Shown here piece after piece: positions 29,842-40,966 of a stretch of DNA of 64,000 bases. Where the stretch lies: contig OX485808.1 of the NCBI GenBank assembly GCA_950295325.1, forward strand, positions 39,703,180 through 39,767,179. The letters are read 5' to 3'. The stretch's first letter is position 1, and each line of letters begins with the position of its first letter. The notes beneath the pieces were generated by a model, which saw nothing but the letters and a program-made list of their open reading frames with translations, did no database searches and was not told the origin of the DNA. The translations under genes and the position numbers were made by a program. Source of the DNA: Polytrichum commune. Taxonomy: Eukaryota; Streptophyta; Polytrichopsida; Polytrichales; Polytrichaceae.

Positions 29842-30837
29842 AAAATTAATGGGGGACGTTAAATACCCCCCCACGAACTTTTCGGAGTGTCAGAGTCGGG
29901 CTGGGGCAGCCGCCCGGCCAGAAAATCTGAATTTTTTGGACCCGACCGAAAACTGCTGCCCGCCCGCCCGATTTCAAAAAAACCATTGCCCTTGCATTCT
30001 TGAAGGCCACTTACTCACAAATCCCATATTGAGTGCACTTCACCTTCAAGGGCCAAAATCCAATATATATGTTCATTCCATTGAGTAAATAAGCAATTGA
30101 CTAGGGTTTCATTATCAAAGTGAAACCGTCAATAAAACATGTGATTAACTTGGAAGTCAAAAATATTACAAAATCCTCACTAACACTAAGGTTATAATTT
30201 TTGTGACTCACAATTTGAAATTGTCTTTGTCATTCTAAAATGACACTTAAATTTAGTGTGTTGATTTAGTATGTGTATTTTATAATATTTTAGGTAATGT
30301 CGTCTACTTTCACAAGTATTCATACGCATTCATTAATATCAAGTGGGATTAAATATAATTAAGTCTAATTAATCTTCATTAATATTCATTAATCCCAAAT
30401 AAATCAGAAACTATGCTTACCAAATTAAGTAAACCTAATTGATTATAAAATGTACTTACTGTAATCAATTCCAGTGAGTTAATTATAATAATTAATATCT
30501 GGGATTTTGTAATATTTTTGACTTCCAAGTTAATCACATGTTTTATTGACGGTTTCACTTTGATAATGAAACCCTAGTCAAGTGCTTATTTACTCAATGG
30601 AAGTGAACATATATATTGGATTTTGGCCCTTGAAGGTGAAGTGCACTCAATATGGGATTTGTGAGTAAGTGGCCTTCAAGAATGCAAGGGCAATGGTTTT
30701 TTCGAAATCGGGCGGGCGGGCAGCAATTTTCGGTCGGGTCCAAAAAATTCAGATTTTCTGGCCGGGCGGCTGCCCCAGCCCGACTCTGACACTCCGAAAA
30801 GTTCGTGGGGGGGTATTTAACGTCCCCCAAAATTAAT
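29842..30837. mobile_element. Complete non-autonomous Mutator-like element with 9-bp target duplication
   Basis: The element spans 29851-30828. Its ends are GGGGGACGTTAAATACC and the exact reverse complement. The arms (29851-30176 and 30502-30828) are inverted repeats of about 326 bp with only a handful of differences. Direct repeats AAAATTAAT (29842-29850 and 30829-30837) flank it. Long TIRs with a 9-bp duplication are diagnostic of the Mutator superfamily. The internal 325 bp is AT-rich and encodes no transposase, so it must be mobilised in trans. The near-identity of the arms suggests recent origin or conversion. Confidence 0.9.
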
Positions 30838-30870
30838 TGGGGGGGGGGGGGTGCACTATACAATCATTTA

Positions 30871-32165
30871 ATGGGAGGACGATATCCTATCCCATACGAT
30901 CCTTTCGGGGGAGGTATATTCGGGTAGGGGCAACTGCCCCACAAAGAAACCGGGATATTCTGGACCCGCCCGAAAACCTCTACCCGCCCTACCCAACTTC
31001 AAAAAAACCATTGCCCTTGCATTCTTGAAGGCCACTTCTACACAAATCCCATATTGAGTGCATTTCGTCTCTAAGGTCCAAAATCCAATATATATATTCA
31101 CTTCCATCGAGTAAATAAGCAATTGACTGGGATTTCATTTTTTAAAGTGAAACCGACGATCAAGCATGTAATTAACTTGGAAGTAAAAAGTATTACAAAA
31201 CCCTCATTAGCACTCATGTTATAATTTTGTGACTTACCATTGAAAGGGTCTTTTTCATTTTGAAGTGGAACTAAAATTAGGTTTAATAAAATTTTAGTAT
31301 GTTTATTTTATAAAATTTTAGTTGATACCTTCTACTTTCGTAAAGTATTCATACACACTCAAACTAATTAAGTGTGATTATGTGTAATTAATTCTAAATA
31401 ACCGTATTAGAAGGCAATTTTGGGCAAGGCCTAGGTTTCTACAAGTATTCATACACATTTGAACTAATTGAGCCTGATTAAGTGCAAGCAAGTGCATTCA
31501 GCCCAATTAAGCCTAAACAAGTGTTATTAAGCACATCATTCCTCATATCTGGATTAAATAATGATTAAGTGCATTTTATAATTAATTAGGCTTATTTGAT
31601 TTGATAAGCATACTTTCTGATTTAATTGGTCTTAATTAGGATTTTCAGACTTAATTACACATAATCACACTTAATTGGTTTGAGTGTGTATGAATACTAA
31701 GTGAAAGTAGAAGGTATTAACTAAAATTTTATAAAATAACATACTAAATTTTTATTAAACCTAATTTTAGTTCCACTTTAGAATGACAAAGACCCTTTCA
31801 ATGGTAAGTCACAAAATTATAACCTCAATGCTAATGAGGGTGGTGAAATATCTTTGACTTCCAAGTTAATTGCATGCTTGATTGTCGGTTTCACTTCAAA
31901 AATGAAATCCCAATCAATTGCTTATTTACTCAATGGAAGTGAACATATATTGGATTTTGGACCTTGGAGATGAAATGCACTCAATATGGGATTTGTGGAG
32001 AAGTGGCCTTCAAGAATGCAAGGCAATGGTTTTTTTGGAAGTCGGGCGGGGTGGGCAAAAGTTTTTGGGTGGGTCCAAAAAATGTTGGTTGCTTTGTGGG
32101 GCAATCGCCCCTACCTGAATCTACCCCCCCGAAAGGCTCATAGGGGGCATGCTATCGTCCTCCCA
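30871..32165. mobile_element. Second, diverged Mutator-like element (family R1)
   Basis: Ends are GGGAGGACGATA and its reverse complement. Long inverted arms match the family (cattgcccttgcattcttga, ggccacttctacacaaatcc, attaacttggaagt). The arms differ from each other more than in the 978-bp copy, and the internal region is longer (about 0.6 kb). ATTTAAT adjoins both ends, but it also follows the same end at 54570, so it probably belongs to the element and is not a target duplication. Confidence 0.8.
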
Positions 32166-32204
32166 TTTAATGAGCACAAAAATCATCACCACTTTGATAA
32201 TGAA

Positions 32205-32380
32205 TAAGATATTCATATGAGCTCCATAAATTATGAGGAAAGTGGCTACAACCTTGATTTGGATTTGGTAACCATCTTGTATTGATCACATGTTTCATTT
32301 CCTATGAAAAATGGGCTAGTTGGAAGAAAAAAAATAACCATCAAAAGACCCATCTACCTTATATGTTTGTTGCCAATTCA
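32205..32380 (-). repeat. R2 repeat, reverse orientation
   Basis: The reverse complement contains catatgaatatctt, ccactttcctcataat, ccaaatccaaat and cataggaaatgaaac-like blocks, as in 15355-15480. Confidence 0.5.
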
Positions 32381-32741
32381 TATCAAATGGCTTACACTAG
32401 ACTAAGTCATGCCCTTTGAAGCTAATTCCAATGTCAAATCAACTCAAAATAATAACCTCCGAGCTACATACTATTTCATGGCATTTATGTTGGATGAATG
32501 TGAGGTACACTCATATGCAATAGTTCCCTCTCTCCCCAAAAACCTCACTTTCATAGGTTAATAGTTAATTCACATCAAGTGGGTTCATATAGGTCAATTT
32601 GAGGCTTATGATGTTACTTCAAGATCCCATAATAGTGGTAGAGTCCCAACTCAAAGAGGTGGACGTCTAGCCTTGGTTGATTTGTTCTAAGGTAAATGGA
32701 TCTCACATGGTTATTGTATCCGACTAGCCCACTTCTCATGG

Positions 32742-34077
32742 GCTATATCCTCGGGGGGGGGGGGGGGGGGGGGCACTGGCGAAAAACGTAGGAACTACGT
32801 GCGATAAAATATAGGGTCTTGTATAAAAATTTGGCGTAAAATTTGTAAATTATTAGATGTAGTATAGGGTGCTTTGGGATTATGAAACATGATTATATGT
32901 AATATAGCATTTGACAAAACATGATTAAATTACCTAAGTGGTACATATAAAATAGCATGGAGAAAAAGCGATAGTTTCAAAAATTAAATACTTTGCCACC
33001 AAAACATGGCATGTTCTATATAGGAAGGGTTCAAAAGATAAGGGTGAAGGTTGGTACTAAGTGGGGCAATTGTTGGCAACCCATTGACTTGATGAAACGT
33101 GCAGTCCAGAACGGAAATAGAGAAACGCTCTTCCCAACTGCTATGGCTTACCTCCATTGGTTCAAAAAACAGCCGGGTCTCAACAAATATAAGTATGTTG
33201 AGAGTGACTATGTGTGGGTTGATGTGGATGCTATTATCTCAACTGTGTCTCTACTGTATGAATCAACTAGCAAAATCTACACCTTAGATGAGGTAGATGC
33301 AAACTCATTGAGTGAGTTCATTTCAAATAAAAAATAAAACCTACTAAATTTGTACTATCTCACACATGTGGAGATATAATTTGGAAAAAGGGCTGAATGA
33401 TCATTAATATACCTTGAAATCTGTAGTAGTCATTTCAGTTCGAGTACCCTCATATCTCCCACATGTGTAAATGGTAGCCTAGCTAGTTTAGGTGGATTTT
33501 GCTTGCATGGCGTGGGATTTTCCTCCAATGTGTAGGATTGGAAGATCAAGGCATCAATTGTAGGGATTCTGCAAACCTTGTAAATGTGACTTTGAGACAC
33601 ATGTGGCTGGCATGTTCCCTAAGACCTCAAGGTTTCTAATTGTGTTATCCAACACAAATTTTATTCGTTGGCTTGTGTTGCTTAATGACATGTAATTGCA
33701 ATCTTTTGTTGTTATTGTTTAGTGTTTTGCTTTGCCCGGACTTCAGTGTGACCCTGAACCTTAAACCCTAGTAAATGTTTGTTTCTCTTACTCTGTACAT
33801 GTGCTTCTAACGAGAATTCTATTGTATCATACACTTTAAGGAATGGGGGCAATCAGGGGAAAAAATACATATAAGTAATATAGGGTACCATAAAATCAAC
33901 CATCCAAGAATTTATAATTACCAATAGGGTGCAAATAATCACAACAATTTACCATTATTTCAAAAATTAACATCCCTTATAATCCTTTCTCATAGGTAAA
34001 TAGCCCCCATTTTAATAGGTCATTATCGCAGGTGTATGCAAAATATACAAGGGAGTGCCCCCCCCCGAGGCTATATC
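32742..34077. mobile_element. Poly-G TIR transposon with 8-bp target duplication (superfamily unknown)
   Basis: The insertion spans 32750-34069 inside an R2 repeat. It is flanked by perfect 8-bp direct repeats GCTATATC (32742-32749 and 34070-34077). The left end is CTC followed by about 20 G, then CACT; the right end, reversed, is CTC followed by nine G, then CACTCCC. An 8-bp duplication fits hAT, P or Merlin-like elements, but the CTCGGGG end is not one I can place. It contains the reading frame at 32975-33337. Confidence 0.75.
32975..33337 (+). CDS. Unrecognised protein fragment inside the poly-G TIR element
   Basis: The open frame runs from after a stop at 32972-32974 to TAA at 33335-33337. 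The first ATG, at 33008, gives 109 aa. The product is compact and non-repetitive, with many aromatic residues (YIGRVQKIRVKVGTKWGNCW; then YVESDYVWVDVDAI) and a C-terminus EFISNKK. It looks like a genuine folded-protein fragment and not chance, because it has balanced composition and uses ordinary codons in an AT-rich setting. A possible acceptor (tatatag|GAAGGG) lies at about 33021. It may be a captured host exon or the tail of an unknown transposase. I do not recognise the family. Confidence 0.45.
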   Translation, partial: FQKLNTLPPKHGMFYIGRVQKIRVKVGTKWGNCWQPIDLMKRAVQNGNRETLFPTAMAYLHWFKKQPGLNKYKYVESDYVWVDVDAIISTVSLLYESTSKIYTLDEVDANSLSEFISNKK

Positions 34078-34399
34078 AAAACATGCGGTTAGTACGAGCA
34101 ACAAATACAAACGTGCCCGTTGTCATTTACCTCATAGGTTTTTTTTGTAGCTCATATGAATATCTTAATGATGATTAAAGTGAAGATTCTTGTGCTCATT
34201 AAGTTGTCATATACGTCACACCTAAATTTTGAGCCTAGAATACTAATTGTATTCGAGCACATAGTTCAATCTCTTTTTGACACATGTCTTGTTGGTCCAA
34301 TAATAACCACATACTACTCAAATATAGGTGCCTAAATCATTGTTGTGTTGGAATTAGGCTCGTCCACCTTAGTATGTGCTTGGCAAACTCTAAGTATTC

Positions 34400-35149
34400 C
34401 AATCCTTGTCATTAGCACATGGACTCATCAGTTGGAGCTTGTAGGGTCCTCTTAGTCTATGGACTCAACCTCGTTCAAGAAGAAAAAGACAATTTGAACC
34501 TCCCGGTTACACCTCAATAAGTACTATGCATTGCACATATTGTACATCTCATGACAAAGTATCAATGGTAATTTTATTCTGAATGCTCATCTTCATGATG
34601 TTTTATCTTCAAAGAGTTTTTCAATGAAATATTTAGCCAATCACAATGCATAAGATATTCATGGGTTAAAGCTCGTATTTCTAATTGGGGTGCAAATGAT
34701 CTATGTGCGCCAATCACAATGTCATTTAATTGAGTGGCTTGAGAGGGACCTTTCCCAACCTCATGGATTGCCAACATTAGTCAAATGATCTTTACGTATG
34801 ACGAGAGAAACTTCCGGGATGGGAAAGTCATGACAACCCAAGGCCTCTACCTTTCTTATGACATCGACTCCCAGACTGTGTGAAAAAGAAAGATTTTTTT
34901 TCCGTAGTTCTTGCATAATGAAGGCGCTTACTAAAAAATCACATTAGATGAGGTCAAGAAGGTGTTTCTTATGAAAGAGTGACACTCTTTCCATCTCTCA
35001 GGGAAGAAACTAGTCTATGTCCACCTCAAGGATTTGCTCATACACAAATGTGAATCGTATGTGAAGCAATCATTGACACCACCACAATGCAAGATCATTG
35101 CTGGTCACCGCACCTTGAATCATAGACTTGCCATTGAAAATGGATAGGG
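34400..35149. other. Intergenic DNA with a short protein-like stretch
   Basis: Mostly featureless. Around 34954-35147 one + frame reads plausibly as protein (HLSGKKLVYVHLKDLL, then CKIIAGHRT) but has an internal stop near 34979. It could be a relic exon of the duplicated ankyrin-gene segment or an unrelated fragment. No family is recognised. Confidence 0.25.
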
Positions 35150-35305
35150 TCGACTATTCATAATTGGCTTTTGCGATTGCATGAGTACTATCCATACCAC
35201 CGGTCTTTAAGTTGAGATTTTCTATGATCTTCTCAATCTTGATTGATGAAGGTGTGAGTGTATGGTTTTTACTTAGATTAGTGTGCAACATATTTGATAT
35301 GGCTT
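35150..35305 (+). pseudogene. Remnant of an ankyrin-PGG gene 3' end
   Basis: Aligns with about 42225-42385 of the intact ankyrin-PGG gene: ttggcttttgcgattgca, cctgtctttaagtt-like, caatcttgattg, tgaaggtgtgagtgta-like, agattagtgtg. This corresponds to the last two membrane spans. Reading frame is lost through substitutions and indels. It is followed by a Mutator-like element, as in the intact locus. Confidence 0.75.
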
Positions 35306-35616
35306 GGGAAATGTGGGGACACTATAATCCCATGAATTTCTCATAATAAGTTAAGGTTTTCATTGAAGAAGATAATTGGGACATTAACGGTCAATAGTTG
35401 TATCAATTCCGAAAGTGACGTGCTCATGCAAGTAGAACTCGTTTCAATTTGGACATGGTTTCTTTTCTGCTATGCTTTTATTTATGGCATTGGAAACTTC
35501 TTACATTTGGTGGTAATATTGTTTGTAAGCAAATACTAGTGCAAATGTAGAGAACATGTACAAAAGTGACTAAAAACCTAAAGAGGATGAGAGGGTTGTT
35601 GCCCTTTTATACGGAG

Positions 35617-36393
35617 GACGTTAAACCTCCCCTTACGAGATTTTCATGGGGAGGTGGATAGGGACCAGGGTAGCCCCCGCCCCCCAAAAAAATATTCAAA
35701 TTTTATGATCTTGACCTAAAATTGTTGTCCGACCCGCCTGACTTTCGAATATAAATTGTCCTTGCATTCTTGAAGGCTTATTGTCCACAAAACCCATGTT
35801 GAGTGCACTTCACCTTCAATGTCCAAAATCCAATACATATACATGCATTTATGCTTAATGGATAAGGAATTGACTGGGATTTCATTCCAAAGTGAAACCA
35901 CAGTCAACAAACCATGTAATTAACTTGAAAATTGAAAACATTACAAAATCCTCATTAGCATCAAGGTTCTAATTTTTTTGACTTACCATTTGAAAGGATC
36001 TTTGCTATTCTTAAATGAAACCTTATTTAATGTGTTGATTTTAGTATGTAAATGTATAATAGAGGAGTTAGTGTCTTCTATTTTCAGAAAAAATCATACA
36101 CATTTAAACTAATTAAGTGTGATTAAATGTAATAAGTGTAAATAACTGGGATTGAACATAAATAAACACAAGGCCTAAGTTTCTACAAGTATTAAATCAT
36201 AGTATGAGTTTTGTGGACAAACAATCTTCAATAATGCAGTGGAACTTTATTATTTGAATTCAAGCAAGTTGAGTAACAATTTTTGGTCGGGATCAAAAAA
36301 GATTCAATATTTTTTGGGGAGGCAGTCTTGGCCCCTATCCACCTCCTCCTGAAAGCTCACAAGGGGAGGTTTAACATCTCCCTCAAATATGTG
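35617..36393. mobile_element. Decayed Mutator-like element (family R1)
   Basis: The left end GGAGGACGTTAAACCTCCCC and the reverse complement of the right end GGAGATGTTAAACCTCCCC pair up. Inside, the left arm keeps ccttgcattcttgaagg, gagtgcacttcaccttcaa and atgtaattaactt. The right arm is more eroded. No target duplication remains. Confidence 0.7.
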
Positions 36394-36700
36394 TGTCATA
36401 TCCTTAATTATTTACCTTTATATATTGTTGCAATTGTTGTTATTTTGATTCCAATGGTATGTCTTGTGGTTCATATTTCCAAAAGGAATTTATCAAGATT
36501 TACAATAAAATGAAAGTGTCTTGTTATATCATAGCAATGCATTGAGGTTTTTGAGATTTATTTTTCAACGTGCCATATATTCAATCAACATCGGAATACA
36601 AGTTAACAATGAATAAATCTCTTCATTTAAGATAATATCATTAGAAATTATGTATGCCAATTTTATTTACCTCCATTCAACAACTTTAATTGTGTACTTT
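36394..36700. other. Short AT-rich gap
   Basis: Nothing supportable is seen between the Mutator-like element and the duplicated segment A. Confidence 0.4.
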
Positions 36701-38120
36701 AATTAGAGTTGCTCCAAACATCAATTTTTTTGTAAGACAATCACTTAAACAAGAATTGAAGGCCTTGGCCCATAATACATAATTTATGTTACTGGTTGAG
36801 AAGTTGTAGACAATCCAAGTTCATTATAATTTTAGACCTTGCGGATTTGAGCAACTAAGGAAATTTGAATGGATGAAAAAAAAAATGTTGTGCTACATGA
36901 CACCAAATAGACGGTGGTTTATGGTCCATCATAAATTACTAATAAGATAGGCCCATCATAAAGAGGTGGGTCCAATACAAAACCAAGCAAACATAATAAG
37001 TAGTTTAATTATATTGCCATTAGCTCCTAGTTATATTATATCGCCTTATAGGGGCCTTCACTCAAGACTTGGTGATTTCCAACAAAACACACCCAAAGAA
37101 GGAGCTTAGGTTGATGACCAAGTCACTTAACTATCACTTACTAAGGTGGTCGAAATTGTACTTAACTCAAAGTTAGTCAATATGTCCACTATATATGTTG
37201 TCCCCCTTGTTTCCAAATGTATACTTAAGCTTTGTAGGTTTTGATGGGTCAATTTTGTATGATTTTTGAAGCTTCATGTCAATCTACTCTGTACATGTCA
37301 TGTTCTAGTCTTAATAAATACTTATTCATATTCTTAGGGGATGTTTACACCATGGACCATGAAGTCATCCCAAAGACATGTAAAATTTGTGATTGCTTGT
37401 TGGACTCGTCGCGCTATGGTTTACACCAAGGAAAAAAATGTCAGAGTGACCATGAGGTTCAAGGTCCCCAAAAGATATATTTTAAGGCCTACACTATTCA
37501 TTCACACGGTCCAACGGGTTTTGTGGTGCGAGAGGCAAAAGATGTGATTTGGTAAAATAAGGCAGGGGTCCATGGTAAAGAAATGATGTTATAATGAATT
37601 TTAAAGGTTTTTTTTGAGAAGTGAAGAGAAACGGAGACAAGAAATTCGTGAACTTTGATTTGATTTGATTTGATTTGATTTTTCAAAAATGCCCTTGTTG
37701 GACATATGTTACAAAAAGATCAACACATTCACTTTTGGGTGCATGGTCATTCCTCTTGGTCCACATTTGGTTTACACTTATTGAAGGGCCCAAAGGCTTT
37801 GTATTTTTTTTTCTTAAAATACCGGACCATGGACCATGAAATCAGACCATGGAAAAAGGCCATCTTCCATGGTCGGACCTCATGGTCCATGGTGTAATTG
37901 GCCCTTAGTGGTTGCTTTCATGTGGGAATGAATGCTTGGAGTTGGGTTGTTTTACACGATGACCAAGGACCATGAGAAAAAGAACGATTTAAGGTTTCTT
38001 GCGGTCTCGAGCTTGCGGTCAAGCTTAGCCGTTTGAAACCACGACCAAGAGACGTGCACATCATTCTTTTGAAAGCCTTGGACATAGCACAACAATACAT
38101 AAATTGTTCACTACGTGAAC
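36700..38120 (+). repeat. Tandem-duplicated segment, copy A
   Basis: Collinear with 43850-45330: gagaagttg.agacaatcca, gatttgaatggatgaa, gtgctacatgacaccaa, gttagtcaatatgt, gttgtcccccttgtttcca, catgttctag.ct.aataa, ggttgctttcatgt, gaatgaatgc.tggagt, agagacgtgcacatcatt. Offset between copies is about 7.1 kb. Copy A carries an extra Harbinger-type MITE at 37337-37904. Confidence 0.8.
37337..37904. mobile_element. PIF/Harbinger (Tourist-like) MITE with TTA target duplication
   Basis: Ends: GGGGATGTTTACACCATGGA, and reversed GGGCCAATTACACCATGGAC. The inverted homology continues through CCATGAAGTC/CCATGAGGTC. TTA flanks both sides (37334-37336, 37905-37907). G-rich ends with a TTA duplication fit Harbinger MITEs. 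The subterminal part folds on repeated GACCATGG words. A (TTTGA)n run lies at about 37655-37685. The duplicate copy near 45130 lacks it. A relative is at 50838-51125. Confidence 0.82.
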
Positions 38121-38279
38121 CGGTAGGTGTACGTAATTTGATTTCTAAAAATAAGGTTTTGGGACCTATACAAAATATAATTTTCTGTCAATTGATTGTT
38201 GGGGATTTGGGGGTTCAAGCAATGACAAAACCCGACCCCGCAAAAATTGAATTAATGGATTAGGTTTTGAAAACTCTGT

Positions 38280-40860
38280 GTTGGCCAGGGCATACCGCAT
38301 GTGGCAGACTTCGTCACAGAAAAAGATCCATCGAGCCTGCCGAGACAGCGCATCGAACTTCTGTGGTCAATGTCGGTAATTGACGTTTTCCTGGAATGGT
38401 GTATGATTGGCTGTCGAATCATCAGAACCGACTGCCAGAACGATCACAGACTGCTGTTGCCCTCACGGAGAAGCCATAGCCAGATCTTCCAAGACATTTT
38501 TGAGCTCACAGTTGCAAAGTTGGCTGGAGACGAGGTGTTCGAATCGAGGAGGGTGGTCCTGGAGACAGGTACGTTGCTTGGGGGAAACCTTTCTGTCTTC
38601 TGGTATGTTTGAGAGATAGACTTGGAGACGATGGACGTTAGTATATCTTAGTACCAACAGTAGAAGCTATTCGTAAAGTCTTGGCACTCGTCAATGTGGT
38701 GGTTGTCTGGGCCCTCCACATGCGTCGCTGATGTTTGTGTTTAAGAATACTATGATGTGATGGTAGATGCTCATTCGGACAATGTTCTATTAAAGCTGGC
38801 TGTAACTTCATGCTCTCTGTTTGTTGTGGTATTTCATCTAGTTTTGAAAGTGGACTACTGGTAGGAGCTTCGCATCGATGATCTCATCCTACGACTTCTA
38901 TATGATTTATGCGTGATGTTGCAGCTTCTTTGTGCAGGCCAACACACCTCGGACTGTCAGGTTCGAGTAAGCATCTGAGAGTTTGTAGAGTTGATCCAGC
39001 GTCTACTTCATTGCCCCGAAGAGACTCGGCCTGTTTGTGTACACATTTTGTTTTCTTCTGTTCTAGTTTGCTTGTCGATAATATGTACACGAGGGAAAGA
39101 CAGTGAGTGAGATGAATATTTACACAAATTTTTAACAGTTTAACATTCTCAACTCCGAAGAGATTGAACGAGCTTTGAACTTGCAAAATATCCAGTTAAA
39201 AGTGAACGAGCAATCTGCTGTATTTGTTGAAAGCAACTCCAATGTGTTCTCACTTAAGACCCTAAATTGGTGTTTTATCTGACAAGTCTATTGGATAAAA
39301 TCCCGTTGTGCTAATTCCCTAATCTACTTGTTTGGTTCTGCCAGATGCTTGCACACGAAATTGGAAAGCTTGAGATTCGGGTTTTGGAGATTTTGTTACC
39401 GACGAGCATTCTGTCACTGAAGTTTTTTCTGGCATTCATCAATTGCTTGTGTTGCAAGTGTGGTGAGGAAGCCATGAGTGAATACAAACGACCAGCATCC
39501 ATCCCAGGCTAGCAGTTAGCCTTTGGCAGTCCCACTCTTCTAGTCCAGTCTATTGATCTAAACGTGTCCATTTTCAGGTAAATTAAACTTCAGTGTGATG
39601 TGTTTTTGCACTTGTGATTTTTGTTCGCAACATGCACTGCGTTCCTGCTTACATGGATTTTAAATTTTTGGTATGATCAAGTGTGCTTTTGCTGTAGTTT
39701 GAGTTGTTCTTGGCCAGCTGGCTCTTTTACATTTATCGTCCATAACGCTCGGTTGAAAGGCAACTCCAAGTTAGGTCTTCAAACCATGTACTTCATAATA
39801 CGTCTTTGTTACGAGGGCAAACCCCCATGCTTTTAGGGGTTAAGGATGGTCATTTGGGAGCACCCATTGAATGGCTTCAAATCTTAAGTGCATGTTGTTG
39901 GTTAGTGTGGTCGAATTGAAGAGGCTAGCGGATGAGCACTTAGTCTCTTCCAAATAGTTCCCCAGTAACCCGCATGTCAGGTGTCCGGACATGTCATCGT
40001 ACTTTGATGCATTTGATGTTGAAGAATTTCGTCTCTGTGGATCTTGCTTGAAAATCCCTGTCAGCTGCTTCAGAGGATAAGTAAGCAAGGAAATGGCAGG
40101 ATAATTTGACGGAAACAAATATGGTCCACACAAATGTGAATCATTCACGAACTAGAACCAATTATAGTTGTTTGATGTAGAATATTCTAAGCTCTAGACA
40201 TCTTTTAGGTGAATGGAAGCTTCAGAAGTAGTCTGATGGTTAGAAGGAAAGTCTGTGGGGTTATTTTTCCTTTCATCAATGAGCTTCAGAGATAAGTGTG
40301 CGGTGACCGGGATTGCGTTTAGAATTGAAACGAGCGACGGTTCTTCATTCTGCGATGGTTGCTTGTGCTTTATAAAACGTGTGGTTTCTATGGTCAGAAT
40401 TAGTTTCTTATGGAGTCAGCTGAGGTATGCTCTATGAACTGCATGCAAAGAAAGTGGAGAAAGATCTGAAAAGAGGTGAATTTACACCCTGTGCTTCTCT
40501 GAATCGTCATCTCCCAGAATGTATTTCAGGTTCTGGTCGTACATTTCAGTGCATCGTGTTTGGTTGGTTAATCATGCAACAACTGTATTGTGTGCACTTT
40601 CCCCACCACATTGCAATTCATCTTTGTAAACTGAAGCTGCAGCTTTGAGAAATTAGAATTGTCGTGATTTGACAGCATGTGTGGAGCGTGCAATAATTTT
40701 ACTCATCGGTGCAGTCACCGTAGTTAGACCGCGACGTCCATTCCTTTTGGCCAGGACAATGTGTGGATGCTTCAATACGTCACGATTATCAGGGTAATTA
40801 GCAAATGCGGAGGAAATAGGTTGGGCGTGGGTTTCTGTCTTGTTCGGACCTTGTACACAG
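38280..40860 (+). promoter_or_regulatory. Upstream/leader region of the ankyrin-PGG gene
   Basis: About 2.6 kb with gene-like composition but no long frame. Candidate splice sites occur: donor CAG|gtacgt near 38569, acceptor gtgcag|GCC near 38938, acceptor tgccag|ATG near 39345, acceptor acacag at 40851-40860. The stretch 39346-39513 reads open from an ATG for 55 codons, then TAG. These could be non-coding leader exons. Part of it (39340-39560) is duplicated near 45940-46060. Confidence 0.3.
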
Positions 40861-40966
40861 TTTGTCACAAGGAAATTGGAACAATGGAGCAGAAGTGCAT
40901 GATTGCTTGAAAGTTGGGGATAATATAAACCTTGTACCAGCAGGATCAACAGCTACTGGTGTAAAT

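Larger units (their letters stand above)
32690..34400 (+). repeat. R2 repeat split by a 1.3-kb TIR element
   Basis: The left part at about 32690-32749 (gactagcccacttctcatgg) and the right part at about 34078-34400 (catatgaatatctta, gtcatatacgtc, gagcctagaatact, cacatactactcaaatatag) are in R2 order and orientation. The intervening 32750-34069 is an insertion. Confidence 0.6.

Noticed and set aside
30864..32172. ATTTAAT on both sides of the second Mutator-like element as a target duplication
   Set aside because: Only 7 bp, and the same word follows the same end at 54570, so it probably belongs to the element.
32750..32775. Long G homopolymers (also 30839, 43084, 61610) as biological signals such as G-quadruplexes
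   Set aside because: At 32750 it is part of a TIR; elsewhere exact length is unreliable in sequencing and no paired structure is evident.
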